A stretch of 37,424 bases of DNA, from assembly GCA_051651625.1 (NCBI GenBank), contig JBOFSQ010000050.1, positions 1 through 37,424 on the forward strand, read 5' to 3'. The notes beneath the pieces were generated by a model, which saw nothing but the letters and a program-made list of their open reading frames with translations, ran no database searches and was not told where the DNA came from. Shown here in pieces: positions 6,777 to 14,516 of this stretch; position 1 is the first letter of the stretch; each line of letters begins with the position of its first letter. The position numbers and the translations under genes are program-made. The stretch is from JBOFSQ01 sp051651625 (GTDB taxonomy: Bacteria > Planctomycetota > Planctomycetia > Pirellulales > Thermoguttaceae).

Positions 6777-8090
6777 CTACTTCGCAAACAGCAGAATCTG
6801 CCGCTGGAAGATGTCGAGCATGTACGCCGTTTTTCCGTCGGGTGAGAGACCAATCGGCGTGTGTTTGCAGCCCGGAACAATCTTCGACGCCGCAACCGTT
6901 TCGATGTACTTGCCGTCTTGCGTGAACCGTTTGATCACGCCAACACTCGCTTCCGACGTGAGAACATTTCCGTCGGCGTCGAACGTGAGATTCATCGGAT
7001 TGCAGCAACTGCCGAATCCGGTCACGTCGCCATCGTCGCCGCCGCCTTTCCCCCACGTTTTGAGTTTCTTGCCATCGCGGTCGCAGACGTGAACACTCAT
7101 CCTCCCGTTTTCGGGAATAATAAGTTTGTCGCCACTTGCGGAAATGTTCATCTGTCCGCAACACCCCGAAAGATTTTTCACAACGACTGTCGGGTTTTCG
7201 CCGTTCAAGTCAACTCGCCAAACCTCCGTGCCATACCCTTTTGCAACTGGCGTGCAAAGATAAATTGCGTCGGTCGAAACGGCGAGGCTCTTCACGTCTT
7301 TCGCTTCGACGAGTCTGGCGCGTTCTTGCATCGCCGCCTGCCGCTTGCCGAGTTGCAGCTTTGATTGCTCTTCGTAGAGCGGCATGATCTCGCTTTGAAT
7401 CTTTTCCATTGCGGTCATCGCCTTTATTTTGGCGTCTTCGTCGCCCGACTTCTTCGCCTTTTGATACGCTTCAACGATTGGTTCCGCCTTGGTGTTGACC
7501 TTCTCAATCTCCGCTGCGAGTTCTTTCATTCGCTTCTGCCGCGCCTCGCGGGCGTCGGCGGGTTCGTCGTCTTCGGGGATTTCCGGCAGCGGCGGGAGCG
7601 ACTTAACGTGCGGACTCTCAAACGACTTCACGACCTTTCCGTTCTCGTCAAGCTCGTAGACGTTCCCTTGCCCCGCAACGTAAACGCGACCATCGGCGGC
7701 AACCGTCATCGCCTTCGGAGCGAAGTCGAGTTTCCAAGTTGTTTCGAGCGTTCCGTCTGGGGCAAGAACGTAGATCGCTGCGGGCTGAATTTTTTCGCTG
7801 ACACCGATGTTGCCATTTTCGTCGGCACCGTACTCAATCGTCGCACCGCCAGACGATGCGAGGAGTCGCCCTTTTTTGTCAACGCAAAATGTGTGAATTT
7901 GCGTACCGGCTTCGCTGTCTTCTTGCGGGATGGCGACGGTCTTGACGAACTTGTGCGTCGCGGCGGTTTCGGGATCGGCGGCCAAGAGCGACGACGACAT
8001 CTGCTGCCGTACAACTGCGATCACGCCAAAGAGCGCAACAAGACACAACACCAACATCACTCGTCCGATTCGTGCATTAGAAGTTTTCAT
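6777..8090 (-). CDS. Membrane-anchored or secreted NHL-type beta-propeller protein
   Basis: I start at the ATG at 8090 (437 residues) because AAGGAAA lies just ahead; an in-frame ATG at 8147 adds 19 unlikely residues. An N-terminal hydrophobic anchor or signal (VMLVLCLVALFGVIAVV) is followed by propeller-like blades, with VAADGRVYVAGQGNVYELDENGK early and a later set ending SPDGKTAYMLDIF. A roughly 70-residue charged alpha-helical insert (about residues 183-253, KRMKELAAEIEKVN onward) splits the propeller. Two blades carry parallel cysteine motifs, SGCCGQMNIS and GSCCNPMNLT. Planctomycetes have many such extracytoplasmic NHL proteins of unknown ligand. Function is not assigned. Confidence 0.82.
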   Translation of the reverse strand: MKTSNARIGRVMLVLCLVALFGVIAVVRQQMSSSLLAADPETAATHKFVKTVAIPQEDSEAGTQIHTFCVDKKGRLLASSGGATIEYGADENGNIGVSEKIQPAAIYVLAPDGTLETTWKLDFAPKAMTVAADGRVYVAGQGNVYELDENGKVVKSFESPHVKSLPPLPEIPEDDEPADAREARQKRMKELAAEIEKVNTKAEPIVEAYQKAKKSGDEDAKIKAMTAMEKIQSEIMPLYEEQSKLQLGKRQAAMQERARLVEAKDVKSLAVSTDAIYLCTPVAKGYGTEVWRVDLNGENPTVVVKNLSGCCGQMNISASGDKLIIPENGRMSVHVCDRDGKKLKTWGKGGGDDGDVTGFGSCCNPMNLTFDADGNVLTSEASVGVIKRFTQDGKYIETVAASKIVPGCKHTPIGLSPDGKTAYMLDIFQRQILLFAK

Positions 8091-8202
8091 CGTGCGGTTT
8101 CCTTTCTGTGGGGATGGTGATTCCAGCGAACACAAACTTTGCGTCATTGTAACGTTTGATCCGCCGTCCGCAAGAGACGCGGTGGCACTCCGGCGGAGTG
8201 AC

Positions 8203-8351
8203 GGATGTAGTAAAGTTTGCTTGCAAGTGTAAAATCGGTTAGCGGTTTGCGATGGTGTTTCCTAGCCCCAACGGGACGAAAGAGACGATGCGGCCCGGAT
8301 TCTTGCTGCCCCGTTGGGGCAGCAAGACCGCAAGAGATTTTACTACACCGG
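8203..8351. repeat. Small MITE-like copy with hairpin core
   Basis: Left end GGATGTAGTAAAGTTTGCTT and right end AGATTTTACTACACCGG form imperfect terminal inverted repeats like those of 12943-13262. The core has GCCCCAACGGGAC and GCCCCGTTGGGGC hairpins. No target duplication is apparent. The 396-bp gap 8091-8486 contains this and the next repeat and no gene. Confidence 0.65.
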
Positions 8352-8486
8352 TTACGCATTTGGCGTGTCCTGCTTCTGGCACTCGCTTACGCTTCGTGTT
8401 CTGATTGCTTTTGCCGACCGCAACGAAGTTGCCGGGAGGCTATCGGATGCAACGTCACGTTGCCTCGCTTACGCTTCGCGTTCTGA
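8352..8486 (-). repeat. GCGTAAGCGAGTGCCC-type repeat, reverse, shared with 30434-30652
   Basis: Includes GGTTACGCATTTGGCGTGTC and CTCGCTTACGCTTCGTGTTC segments. The stretch 8331-8486 is nearly identical to 30413-30567, in the same orientation. It ends directly at the stop codon of the aminotransferase gene. Confidence 0.8.
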
Positions 8487-9767
8487 CTACAACACCGCTG
8501 CCAGTGTATCGATCAGGTGTTCGATCATTTCTGGCGTGTGCGTTGCGAAGACGGCGATGCGTAACGCACCTTCCGAACCCAGCCCCGGATGACGCGGTAA
8601 ATACGCAATCAAAATACCACGCTGCGAAAGCTCTTTTTGCAAACGTCGCATGTTAAGCGCCGAGCCGACAACCAGCGAAACCATCGGTAGCGGACAACAA
8701 TTCGTCTCGATGCCGATGTTGCGAAGTCCGTCTTTGAGGAGACGTGCGTTAGAGTAGAGGCGTCCGCGAAGCGAGTCGTCGTCGAAGAGAATGGCGAGCG
8801 ATTTCGCGGTCGCCGCTGCTATCGGTGTCGGCGGCGCACTGGCCCCAGCGAAGACACGCGAACGCTCCGTGAGACGTTCGATGAATCGCTCCGTCCCCGC
8901 GATGACGCCGCCGTAACCGCCAACACCTTTGCTCATCGTCGTCGTCCAATACATTCTCACCGGCGACTCCGCGACCGAAGCACAAAACATATCGCCGTCG
9001 TCTTCGACCGTGCGGTTAACGGTTGTCAAATCGAAGTCGAAGTGTTCGAGCGTCCCGCACCCCGAACGTCCCAAGACGCCGAATCCATGAGCGTCATCGA
9101 CGACGAGTGAGGCGTCGCCATAATTACTCAAGACTTGTTCGTAGTCGCGGATCGGTGCGATGTCGCCGAAGATCGAGAAAACGCCGTCGGTAAGAACGAG
9201 CGGGCGTTCGGACGGACGCAGCACGTCTCGCAGTTTTTCTTCGAGGTCGGCTGCGGAGTTGTGACGAAATGTTGTCGCACGCAGATGCGGGCCGCGAGTT
9301 GTGCGGATGGCGTCGTAGAGTGATGCGTGTGCAGACTCGTCGATGAATACGCGGTCGAACGTCCCGACGAGAACGTCAACGAGAATTTGGTTTGCCATAT
9401 ACCCCGACGCGGTGTAGAACGCACGCGAAGTGTGGCTGATGGTTGCGATTCTTCGTTCGACTTCAAATACTGGCGGCGAGGTGAGTGCGGCACGTGTTGT
9501 CGCGGTGCCGACGCCGTAACGCAACGTCGCTTCGCACGCGGCGGCGAGGACTTCGGCGTTTGCGGCGAGTCCGAAATATCCGCTTCCGGCGTGATATTGA
9601 AACGCCCTGCCGCCGACGCGGATGTAGGCATCGGGCGGGCCGTCGAGACTGAGTGAGTGCTCAATCGACTCGCGTGCGGCGGTGGTGGTTGCGGTACTCC
9701 GCTGCGGCGGCGCGGCGGCGAAAAACGTCTGAAGACGTGAATCAGAATCGGTCTGACCGAACATCAT
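8487..9767 (-). CDS. BioF/KBL-type alpha-oxoamine synthase-like aminotransferase
   Basis: A 426-residue fold-type I PLP enzyme. The alpha-oxoamine synthase features are GSGYFGLAANAEVL, DESAHASLYDA (H147), DDAHGFGVLG (D224, H227), and the PLP lysine K280 in TTTMSKGVGGYGG. The family joins an acyl-CoA or acyl-ACP to an amino acid with decarboxylation (BioF in biotin synthesis, or glycine C-acetyltransferase, or serine palmitoyltransferase). A non-canonical insert around residues 245-272 (TTVNRTVEDDGDM) lies just before the lysine loop. No biotin gene is near, so the substrate is open. Two adjacent ATG codons (9767, 9764) could start it. Confidence 0.85.
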   Translation of the reverse strand: MMFGQTDSDSRLQTFFAAAPPQRSTATTTAARESIEHSLSLDGPPDAYIRVGGRAFQYHAGSGYFGLAANAEVLAAACEATLRYGVGTATTRAALTSPPVFEVERRIATISHTSRAFYTASGYMANQILVDVLVGTFDRVFIDESAHASLYDAIRTTRGPHLRATTFRHNSAADLEEKLRDVLRPSERPLVLTDGVFSIFGDIAPIRDYEQVLSNYGDASLVVDDAHGFGVLGRSGCGTLEHFDFDLTTVNRTVEDDGDMFCASVAESPVRMYWTTTMSKGVGGYGGVIAGTERFIERLTERSRVFAGASAPPTPIAAATAKSLAILFDDDSLRGRLYSNARLLKDGLRNIGIETNCCPLPMVSLVVGSALNMRRLQKELSQRGILIAYLPRHPGLGSEGALRIAVFATHTPEMIEHLIDTLAAVL

Positions 9768-9860
9768 ATATTGAGGCGTGTTTTGGGGGAACGGTTTTCA
9801 CTTCGACACACTCGAAGCGTACCAAAAACACGCAACGGCGACAAGAGGGAAACTCAAGCA

Positions 9861-9938
9861 CATCGGTTCGGCATAGCCGAACCCTCCAAACGCCTGCGGC
9901 GTATGACAACTGGAGGGTTCGGCTATGCCGAACCGATG
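9861..9938. repeat. Composite palindromic element, copy C
   Basis: Symmetrical: CATCGG, palindrome 9865-9883, CCTCCA, GCCTGCGGCGTATGACAAC, TGGAGG, palindrome 9916-9934, then GATG. It fills the gap between the aminotransferase and the protease gene. Confidence 0.85.
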
Positions 9939-10029
9939 ATATTTTTTCCTCTTCCATTCACACACGGTTTTTGCTACGATTCGCGTCTGGATTGTTTGGA
10001 TGACGGAATCTTGTGTGAATGGATTGTCT

Positions 10030-10947
10030 ATGTCAACGACGACTTTGCGAACACGTCTTTTGGAAGCAGCGATTGTTCTTACGCTCTTGACGCTGGCGAT
10101 TTCCGTTGCCAACGCAGCGACTTGTGAGACGGAAAACTTCGTCGTCGTCGATGCGCCGACTCCAGCGATGGCGCAAGAAATTGCCGAGACCGCCGAACGG
10201 TGCCGCACCGAACTTGCTGTCTATTGGCTCGGTGCGAACGTACCACGATGGCGCGAAGTATGCCCGATTCGTGTGAAAGTCGGCGACGACCTCGCGCCGG
10301 GCGGCGAGACTTCGTTTGTCTTCCAAAACGGAAACGTCGCCGGTTGGGAGATGAAGTTGCAAGGGTCGCTGGTGCGGCTGTGCGACTCCGTTATTCCACA
10401 CGAGATCACGCACACACTTTTGGCGATGCACTTTCGCAGGCCGCTGCCGAGGTGGTTCGACGAAGGTGCCGCGACGTGTATGGAGCACGACTCAGAAAAG
10501 GCAAACTACAATCGAATGCTCCGCGACTTCTTGAGCAAACACGTCCGGCGCGGACTGCCGTTCAATCGTATGGTCTCGATGATGCAGTATCCGAGCGACG
10601 TGATGCCGCTCTACGCGCAAGGTTTTTCCGTCGCGGAGTTTCTGCTTGAAAACGGTTCGCCCGCCGACTACGTTCGTTTTGGAGAACAGGCTCTCGCAAG
10701 CGGCGACTGGTCGCGTGCGGCACACGAAGTCTACGGCGTCAGAGACCTCGGCGAACTCCAGTTGCGGTGGACTGATTGGGTCACAACGCGACTCTCACCA
10801 ACGCCGAACAACACCGCTCCCGTTTTCCCTACTGTCGTCGCAACCACCGGCGAAAACGATTCTGTCTATGCGCGTTTGATGGAAGACCCGCGCACTCTCC
10901 AGCCCATGACCACCGATGGCCCGCACCGCGTAAACGTATTGCGTTGA
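10030..10947 (+). CDS. Secreted gluzincin-like zinc metallopeptidase (MA clan-like)
   Basis: About 305 residues from the ATG at 10030; an in-frame ATG at 10000 is possible, but the later one gives a cleaner signal peptide (LRTRLLEAAIVLTLLTLAIS). The zinc site is HEITH at 124-128 with the third ligand E145 in RWFDEGAAT, as in gluzincin (MA clan) proteases. The C-terminal part is helical, with RAAHEVYGVRDLGELQLRW. It is exported to the periplasm or outside. Substrate is unknown; proteins of this type are frequent in planctomycetes and some are not proven proteases. Confidence 0.82.
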   Translation: MSTTTLRTRLLEAAIVLTLLTLAISVANAATCETENFVVVDAPTPAMAQEIAETAERCRTELAVYWLGANVPRWREVCPIRVKVGDDLAPGGETSFVFQNGNVAGWEMKLQGSLVRLCDSVIPHEITHTLLAMHFRRPLPRWFDEGAATCMEHDSEKANYNRMLRDFLSKHVRRGLPFNRMVSMMQYPSDVMPLYAQGFSVAEFLLENGSPADYVRFGEQALASGDWSRAAHEVYGVRDLGELQLRWTDWVTTRLSPTPNNTAPVFPTVVATTGENDSVYARLMEDPRTLQPMTTDGPHRVNVLR

Positions 10948-10967
10948 GACGAAGCACGCAGTACGGC

Positions 10968-10986
10968 GGTTCGGCTATGCCGAACC
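10968..10986. repeat. 19-bp palindrome, copy D (single)
   Basis: A lone GGTTCGGCTATGCCGAACC in the 77-bp gap between the convergent protease and argJ genes, followed by a degenerate half, GTTGCCGAACC. It may serve as a shared transcript end. Confidence 0.8.
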
Positions 10987-11024
10987 GCTGCTCTATCGCG
11001 TTGCCGAACCGCTGGTCTATTCGT

Positions 11025-12230
11025 TCACGTCGTATAATCTGCGTTGAGGTGAACGTATTCGGGAGTGAGGTCGGTCGTCCAGAAACGAATAGACTGGTCT
11101 CCTTCGCCGAACGTCAACAGAATGTCGGTGTTACGGTGTTCGCGGATCGAACGCGAAACGGCAGCGGCGTCGAACGGCTGCGGCGCACCGTTCTGGAAAA
11201 GTGGAATGCCGTTGAGAACGAGTCCGACTCGCTTGATGTCGAACGGAACGCCCGCGTAACCCGCCGCCGAAACGATGCGGCCCCAGTTCGGGTCGGCTCC
11301 GTAAATCGCCGTCTTCACCAGCGCACTCTCGGCGACAGTTTTGGCGATCTGTCGCGCTTCGGCGCGAGTGCGGCAACCGTTAACGTCAATCGTTACGAAG
11401 TGCGTCGCGCCTTCGCCGTCTTGCGGGATTTGTTTGGCAAGTTCGATGCACAGTTCTTTCAACGCTACCGAAAACGTTGCAAGGTCGTCGCCATCGAGCA
11501 CGTCACTTGCCGCACCGTTCGCCAAAAAAAGAACGGTGTCGCAGGTGCTCATGTGGCCTTCAACGCTGACGCAGTTGAACGAGACATCAACACTTTGCTT
11601 CAAAATTGTTTGCGAATCTTGCGGTGTGAGTTTTGCGTCGGTGATGAAGATGGCGAGCATCGTCGCCATGTTTGGACCGATCATCGCTGCGCCTTTGCAC
11701 ATCCCTGCGAGTGCGACATCGCGTCCTTGACGCGGCAACTTAACTGTGCGGCTGACGAACTTCTCAACCGTGTCGGTCGTCATCATTCCGCGTGCGGCAT
11801 CGAGAAACGCTTCGGGAGTTGCGGCGAGTTTTTCTGCGGCTGCCGCGATACCGGCGGCGATCTTGTCCATCGGCAACATCACACCAATGACGCCCGTTGA
11901 CATACAAAGTCCGTCTTCGTCACCGCCACCGACGGCGTTCGACGCCAGCCGTGACATCGTGATTGCGTCGCGGTACCCCTGTTCGCCCGTACACGAGTTC
12001 GAGACACGCGAGTTGATCGCGACGGCTCGGAATCCGTCGCGCGGCGTCCGCTGGCGGTCGCACTGGACGTGTCCACCGGGGCAGGCCGTCGTCGTGTAAA
12101 CTCCCGCCGCAGTTGCGGGAAAATCTGTTGCGATGAGAGAAAGATCGAGAAGAGCTGGATCGTTCTTGAGTCCAGCGTGAACTCCCGCAAACGAAAAACC
12201 TTGCGGGAGTTTAAGAGATTCTGTGTTCAC
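11025..12230 (-). CDS. argJ: Arginine biosynthesis bifunctional ornithine/glutamate acetyltransferase ArgJ
   Basis: 401 residues, normal for ArgJ, which moves acetyl from N-acetylornithine to glutamate (and may also use acetyl-CoA) in the cyclic arginine pathway. ArgJ matures by self-cleavage before a threonine: here KGAAMIGPNMATML, with T190 as the expected nucleophile. The oxyanion-hole STGVIG (111-116) and the conserved YGADPNWGRIV are intact. The usually conserved NSGNAN motif is here NSRVSN, and the preceding AAPV-type segment is replaced by ACPGGHVQC, both divergent. It starts at GTG with AGGATG upstream. No other arg gene lies in the window. Confidence 0.93.
   Translation of the reverse strand: MNTESLKLPQGFSFAGVHAGLKNDPALLDLSLIATDFPATAAGVYTTTACPGGHVQCDRQRTPRDGFRAVAINSRVSNSCTGEQGYRDAITMSRLASNAVGGGDEDGLCMSTGVIGVMLPMDKIAAGIAAAAEKLAATPEAFLDAARGMMTTDTVEKFVSRTVKLPRQGRDVALAGMCKGAAMIGPNMATMLAIFITDAKLTPQDSQTILKQSVDVSFNCVSVEGHMSTCDTVLFLANGAASDVLDGDDLATFSVALKELCIELAKQIPQDGEGATHFVTIDVNGCRTRAEARQIAKTVAESALVKTAIYGADPNWGRIVSAAGYAGVPFDIKRVGLVLNGIPLFQNGAPQPFDAAAVSRSIREHRNTDILLTFGEGDQSIRFWTTDLTPEYVHLNADYTT
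12180..12211. repeat. Hairpin in the first codons of argJ
   Basis: An exact 11-bp inverted repeat (12180-12190 and 12201-12211) with a 10-base loop, covering about codons 7 to 17. A shorter relative with TCCCGC / GCGGGA lies at 12102-12120. A regulatory role is only a guess. Confidence 0.6.
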
Positions 12231-12243
12231 TGCACATCCTCAA

Positions 12244-12345
12244 TAGAGACCTGTTCGGAAATTTACACCCGTACAGCGGTTCGGCATAGCCGAACCCTCC
12301 ACGCCTGCGGCGTATGACAACTGGAGAGTTCGGCTATGCCGAACC
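12244..12345. repeat. Composite palindromic element, copy E
   Basis: Arm TAGAGACCTGTTCGGAAA at the left, palindromes at 12278-12296 and 12327-12345 (the second has one changed base), with the CGCCTGCGGCGTATGACAAC core. It sits between argJ and the PEP-CTERM-like gene. Confidence 0.8.
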
Positions 12346-12352
12346 TTAACTA

Positions 12353-12811
12353 CTACGCCCGTTTGATTTCGCGGTTCCGTCTCCAGAAGTACATGCCAGC
12401 GACTCCCAAAGCTCCGAAGGCGACGACGACCAGCGTTGCTGGTGCCGGAACGACCGACGTGGTTGGCGGATTGTTGTTGTAAAACTGTTCTTGCGGCGGC
12501 GTTGCCCGCTGGGCTTGTGCTGGCACTGCGCGGTCTGGGGCAGTGTTATCCTCAAAACGAGGCTCTTCTTCAACTGGCGACAACTGGCGTTCGAGGAGCG
12601 TCCCTTTGTCGTCTGGCCCACCTTCTTGCGGATTCTTGTCGCAAGTGCTTTGGTTGGCGTCTTGTGACTCTACCGAAAATGCCGCACCAAGAGAGGCACC
12701 TCCGGTATCAGCAGCGGGCGGTGAGAGCACATCGGCCCGTACCAAGCCGCTCCAGCACGCCACCACAACAACCACCGCAACTCCACTCATCAGCTTGACA
12801 AATGTTGTCAT
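12353..12811 (-). CDS. Small secreted protein with PEP-CTERM-like C-terminus
   Basis: 152 residues from the ATG at 12811 (AGGAGGT 5 bases ahead; a GTG at 12814 is too close to the site). It has a signal peptide (VKLMSGVAVVVVVACW), a Pro/Gln/Glu-rich, low-complexity middle, and a tail VPAPATLVVVAFGALGVAG then FWRRNREIKRA: a Pro motif, one membrane helix and an Arg cluster. This is the layout of PEP-CTERM sorting signals, with VPAP in place of VPEP. Such proteins are processed by exosortase and end up at the surface or in exopolysaccharide. No exosortase is in the window. The middle has no recognised domain. Confidence 0.75.
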   Translation of the reverse strand: MTTFVKLMSGVAVVVVVACWSGLVRADVLSPPAADTGGASLGAAFSVESQDANQSTCDKNPQEGGPDDKGTLLERQLSPVEEEPRFEDNTAPDRAVPAQAQRATPPQEQFYNNNPPTTSVVPAPATLVVVAFGALGVAGMYFWRRNREIKRA

Positions 12812-12885
12812 CACACACCTCCTCTTTCTTCATTGGAACAATTTTTTCCACCGTACACCTCGGAAACATCCTCAATGCGGTTACA

Positions 12886-12914
12886 ATTATACCACTCTTT
12901 GGCGACAACTTCAA
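12886..12914 (-). promoter_or_regulatory. Predicted promoter for the PEP-CTERM-like gene
   Basis: On the minus strand TTGAAG (12909-12914), a 17-bp spacer, and TATAAT (12886-12891). About 75 bases lie between the -10 and the start codon. A good sigma-70-type match. Confidence 0.6.
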
Positions 12915-12942
12915 CCCCCATTTCTCGTAACTCAAGCAAACA

Positions 12943-13262
12943 GGGTGTAGAAAAATCCACTTGCACTCGTTGATGACGCATTTGCCCCAACGGGGCTGCA
13001 AGAGCTTAGCCGTGGGTGAGCGAAGCGAACCCACGGTACGCGAACCCCAAAAACCAGAAAGCCCCAACGGGGCGCAAGAATTGGGCCGCTCACAAATGTT
13101 CTTACGCCCCGTTGGGGCTACGGATTCTGTTGGTGTCGTCTACCGTGGGTTCGTGGAGTACCACTCACCCACGGCTAAGCTCTTGTCGCCCCGTTGGGGC
13201 TAGGAAACACCGTCGCAAACCGCCATCCGATCTGCAACTTGCAAGTAAACTTTACTACACCC
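12943..13262. mobile_element. MITE-like element with terminal inverted repeats and 9-bp target duplication
   Basis: The ends are GGGTGTAG and CTACACCC. Immediately outside them are exact direct repeats AAGCAAACA (12934-12942 and 13263-13271), a 9-bp target duplication. Further in, both ends share the TTGCA pattern (CTTGCACT at left and its inverted relative AACTTGCAAG at right). The 320-bp interior encodes nothing; it holds GCCCCAACGGGGC-type hairpins and a long inverted repeat with AGCCGTGGGTGAGC. It ends 14 bases before the exchanger start codon. A transposase acting in trans is needed and is not in this window. Confidence 0.85.
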
Positions 13263-13276
13263 AAGCAAACAGCACG

Positions 13277-14410
13277 ATGATTAACTTTCTACTCTCGCTC
13301 GGCCCGTTTGGCGTTACGGTGTTAATTCTCGGCGGATTCGCACTCCTCATCGGAGGCGGTGAGACGCTCGTTCGCGGTGCGTCGGGGATTGCACTCGGAC
13401 TGCGTATTCCACCGATTGTCGTCGGACTTACAGTCGTCTCAATGGCGACAAGTGCGCCAGAACTTTTCGTCTCGGTCGTCGCAGTCTTTTCAGGGAAACC
13501 AGACTTCGTTATCGGTAACGTCGTCGGAAGCTGTACCAGTAACATTCTCCTCATTCTCGGTTGTACGGCGGTGATTCATCCGATTTGGGTCACGTCGCGG
13601 CTGATACGGTTTGAAATTCCGGTGATGGTGTTGCTGTCGATTCTCGTCTATCTCTTCGCACTCGCGGGGAGCAACGCCGTTTACTTCACCGATATTTTCT
13701 CCAGCGACTTGGTCGGCCAGATTCGTCCAATGGCGGGTGGTGTGCTCGTTTTCGGACTCGCTGCATACATATCTTGGACAGTCTACGAAGCGATTAGCCA
13801 CCGCGACCGCAATGTTTCGATCACACGCGAAATGAGCGAAATGGTGACGACGCGCGTCTCGAATCTTGCCGCCGAAAACGCGGCTGCCGAAACTCCGTTG
13901 CCACGCGAAGACGAAACGCTCGTCGCCGCGCCGCGCAGTGCTTGGCAGTACGTTTACGACATTCTTGGCGTCGTCGTCGGCACGGGACTTCTCGTACTCG
14001 GTTCGGACATGCTCGTTCAAGGTGCGACGGAAGTTGCGCAGTCGCTTGGGATTCCCGAACTGATAGTCGGTCTCACTCTCATCGCTGTCGGCACGTCGCT
14101 GCCGGAACTCGCGGTGAGCGTATTGGCAGCGATTCGTGGAAAGATAGACCTCGCTGTTGGGAACGTCGTCGGCAGCAACATTTTCAACATCCTTGGCGTA
14201 CTCGGAATTGCGACGTGCTGCTCGCGCGGAAATGGTATTCAAGTTAACAATCAAGCGATGCTGTTTGACGTTCCGGTGATGATTGTCGCGTCGCTTGCGT
14301 GCCTCGTGATCGCGTGGACCGGATACCGCATCACTCGCGGCGAAGGAATTTTCCTGCTCGTAAGTTATTTGTGCTACGTTGCGTTTCTCGCTTTTGCTGC
14401 GACCGTGTAA
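13277..14410 (+). CDS. Sodium/calcium (K+-dependent) exchanger of the CaxA/YrbG type
   Basis: 377 residues, about ten membrane helices, with the two duplicated alpha repeats of the CaCA family: GLTVVSMATSAPEL with GNVVGSCTSN in the first half and GLTLIAVGTSLPEL with GNVVGSNIFN in the second. A loop of about 60 residues, rich in Glu, joins the halves. It probably exports Ca2+ against Na+ across the inner membrane. The ATG at 13277 gives a normal N-terminus; a longer frame from 13016 is repeat sequence. No ribosome site is seen, and a mobile element inserted 14 bases ahead, so its normal promoter may be lost. Confidence 0.9.
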   Translation: MINFLLSLGPFGVTVLILGGFALLIGGGETLVRGASGIALGLRIPPIVVGLTVVSMATSAPELFVSVVAVFSGKPDFVIGNVVGSCTSNILLILGCTAVIHPIWVTSRLIRFEIPVMVLLSILVYLFALAGSNAVYFTDIFSSDLVGQIRPMAGGVLVFGLAAYISWTVYEAISHRDRNVSITREMSEMVTTRVSNLAAENAAAETPLPREDETLVAAPRSAWQYVYDILGVVVGTGLLVLGSDMLVQGATEVAQSLGIPELIVGLTLIAVGTSLPELAVSVLAAIRGKIDLAVGNVVGSNIFNILGVLGIATCCSRGNGIQVNNQAMLFDVPVMIVASLACLVIAWTGYRITRGEGIFLLVSYLCYVAFLAFAATV

Positions 14411-14426
14411 CGTGGTTGCCGCGTGC

Positions 14427-14479
14427 CCTATAGAACTTATAGGCCCTATAGGACATATAGGGCCTATAAGTCCTATAGG
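14427..14479. repeat. TATAGGAC hairpin, copy 2
   Basis: A 23-bp inverted repeat with one mismatch (14427-14449 and 14457-14479) and a 7-base loop. It ends 37 bp before the glycosylase ATG. Same family as 2528-2565 and 26266-26303. Confidence 0.85.
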
Positions 14480-14516
14480 AGTGGGAATTGCATTACCACC
14501 ATCAACCACTTTACTC

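Noticed and set aside
10776..11900. Long plus-strand frame (374 codons) opposite argJ
   Set aside because: It is a shadow of argJ, Arg-rich and without family features, while argJ shows full active-site motifs.
13016..13276. N-terminal extension of the exchanger
   Set aside because: It is the translation of the mobile element; the ATG at 13277 gives a normal first helix.
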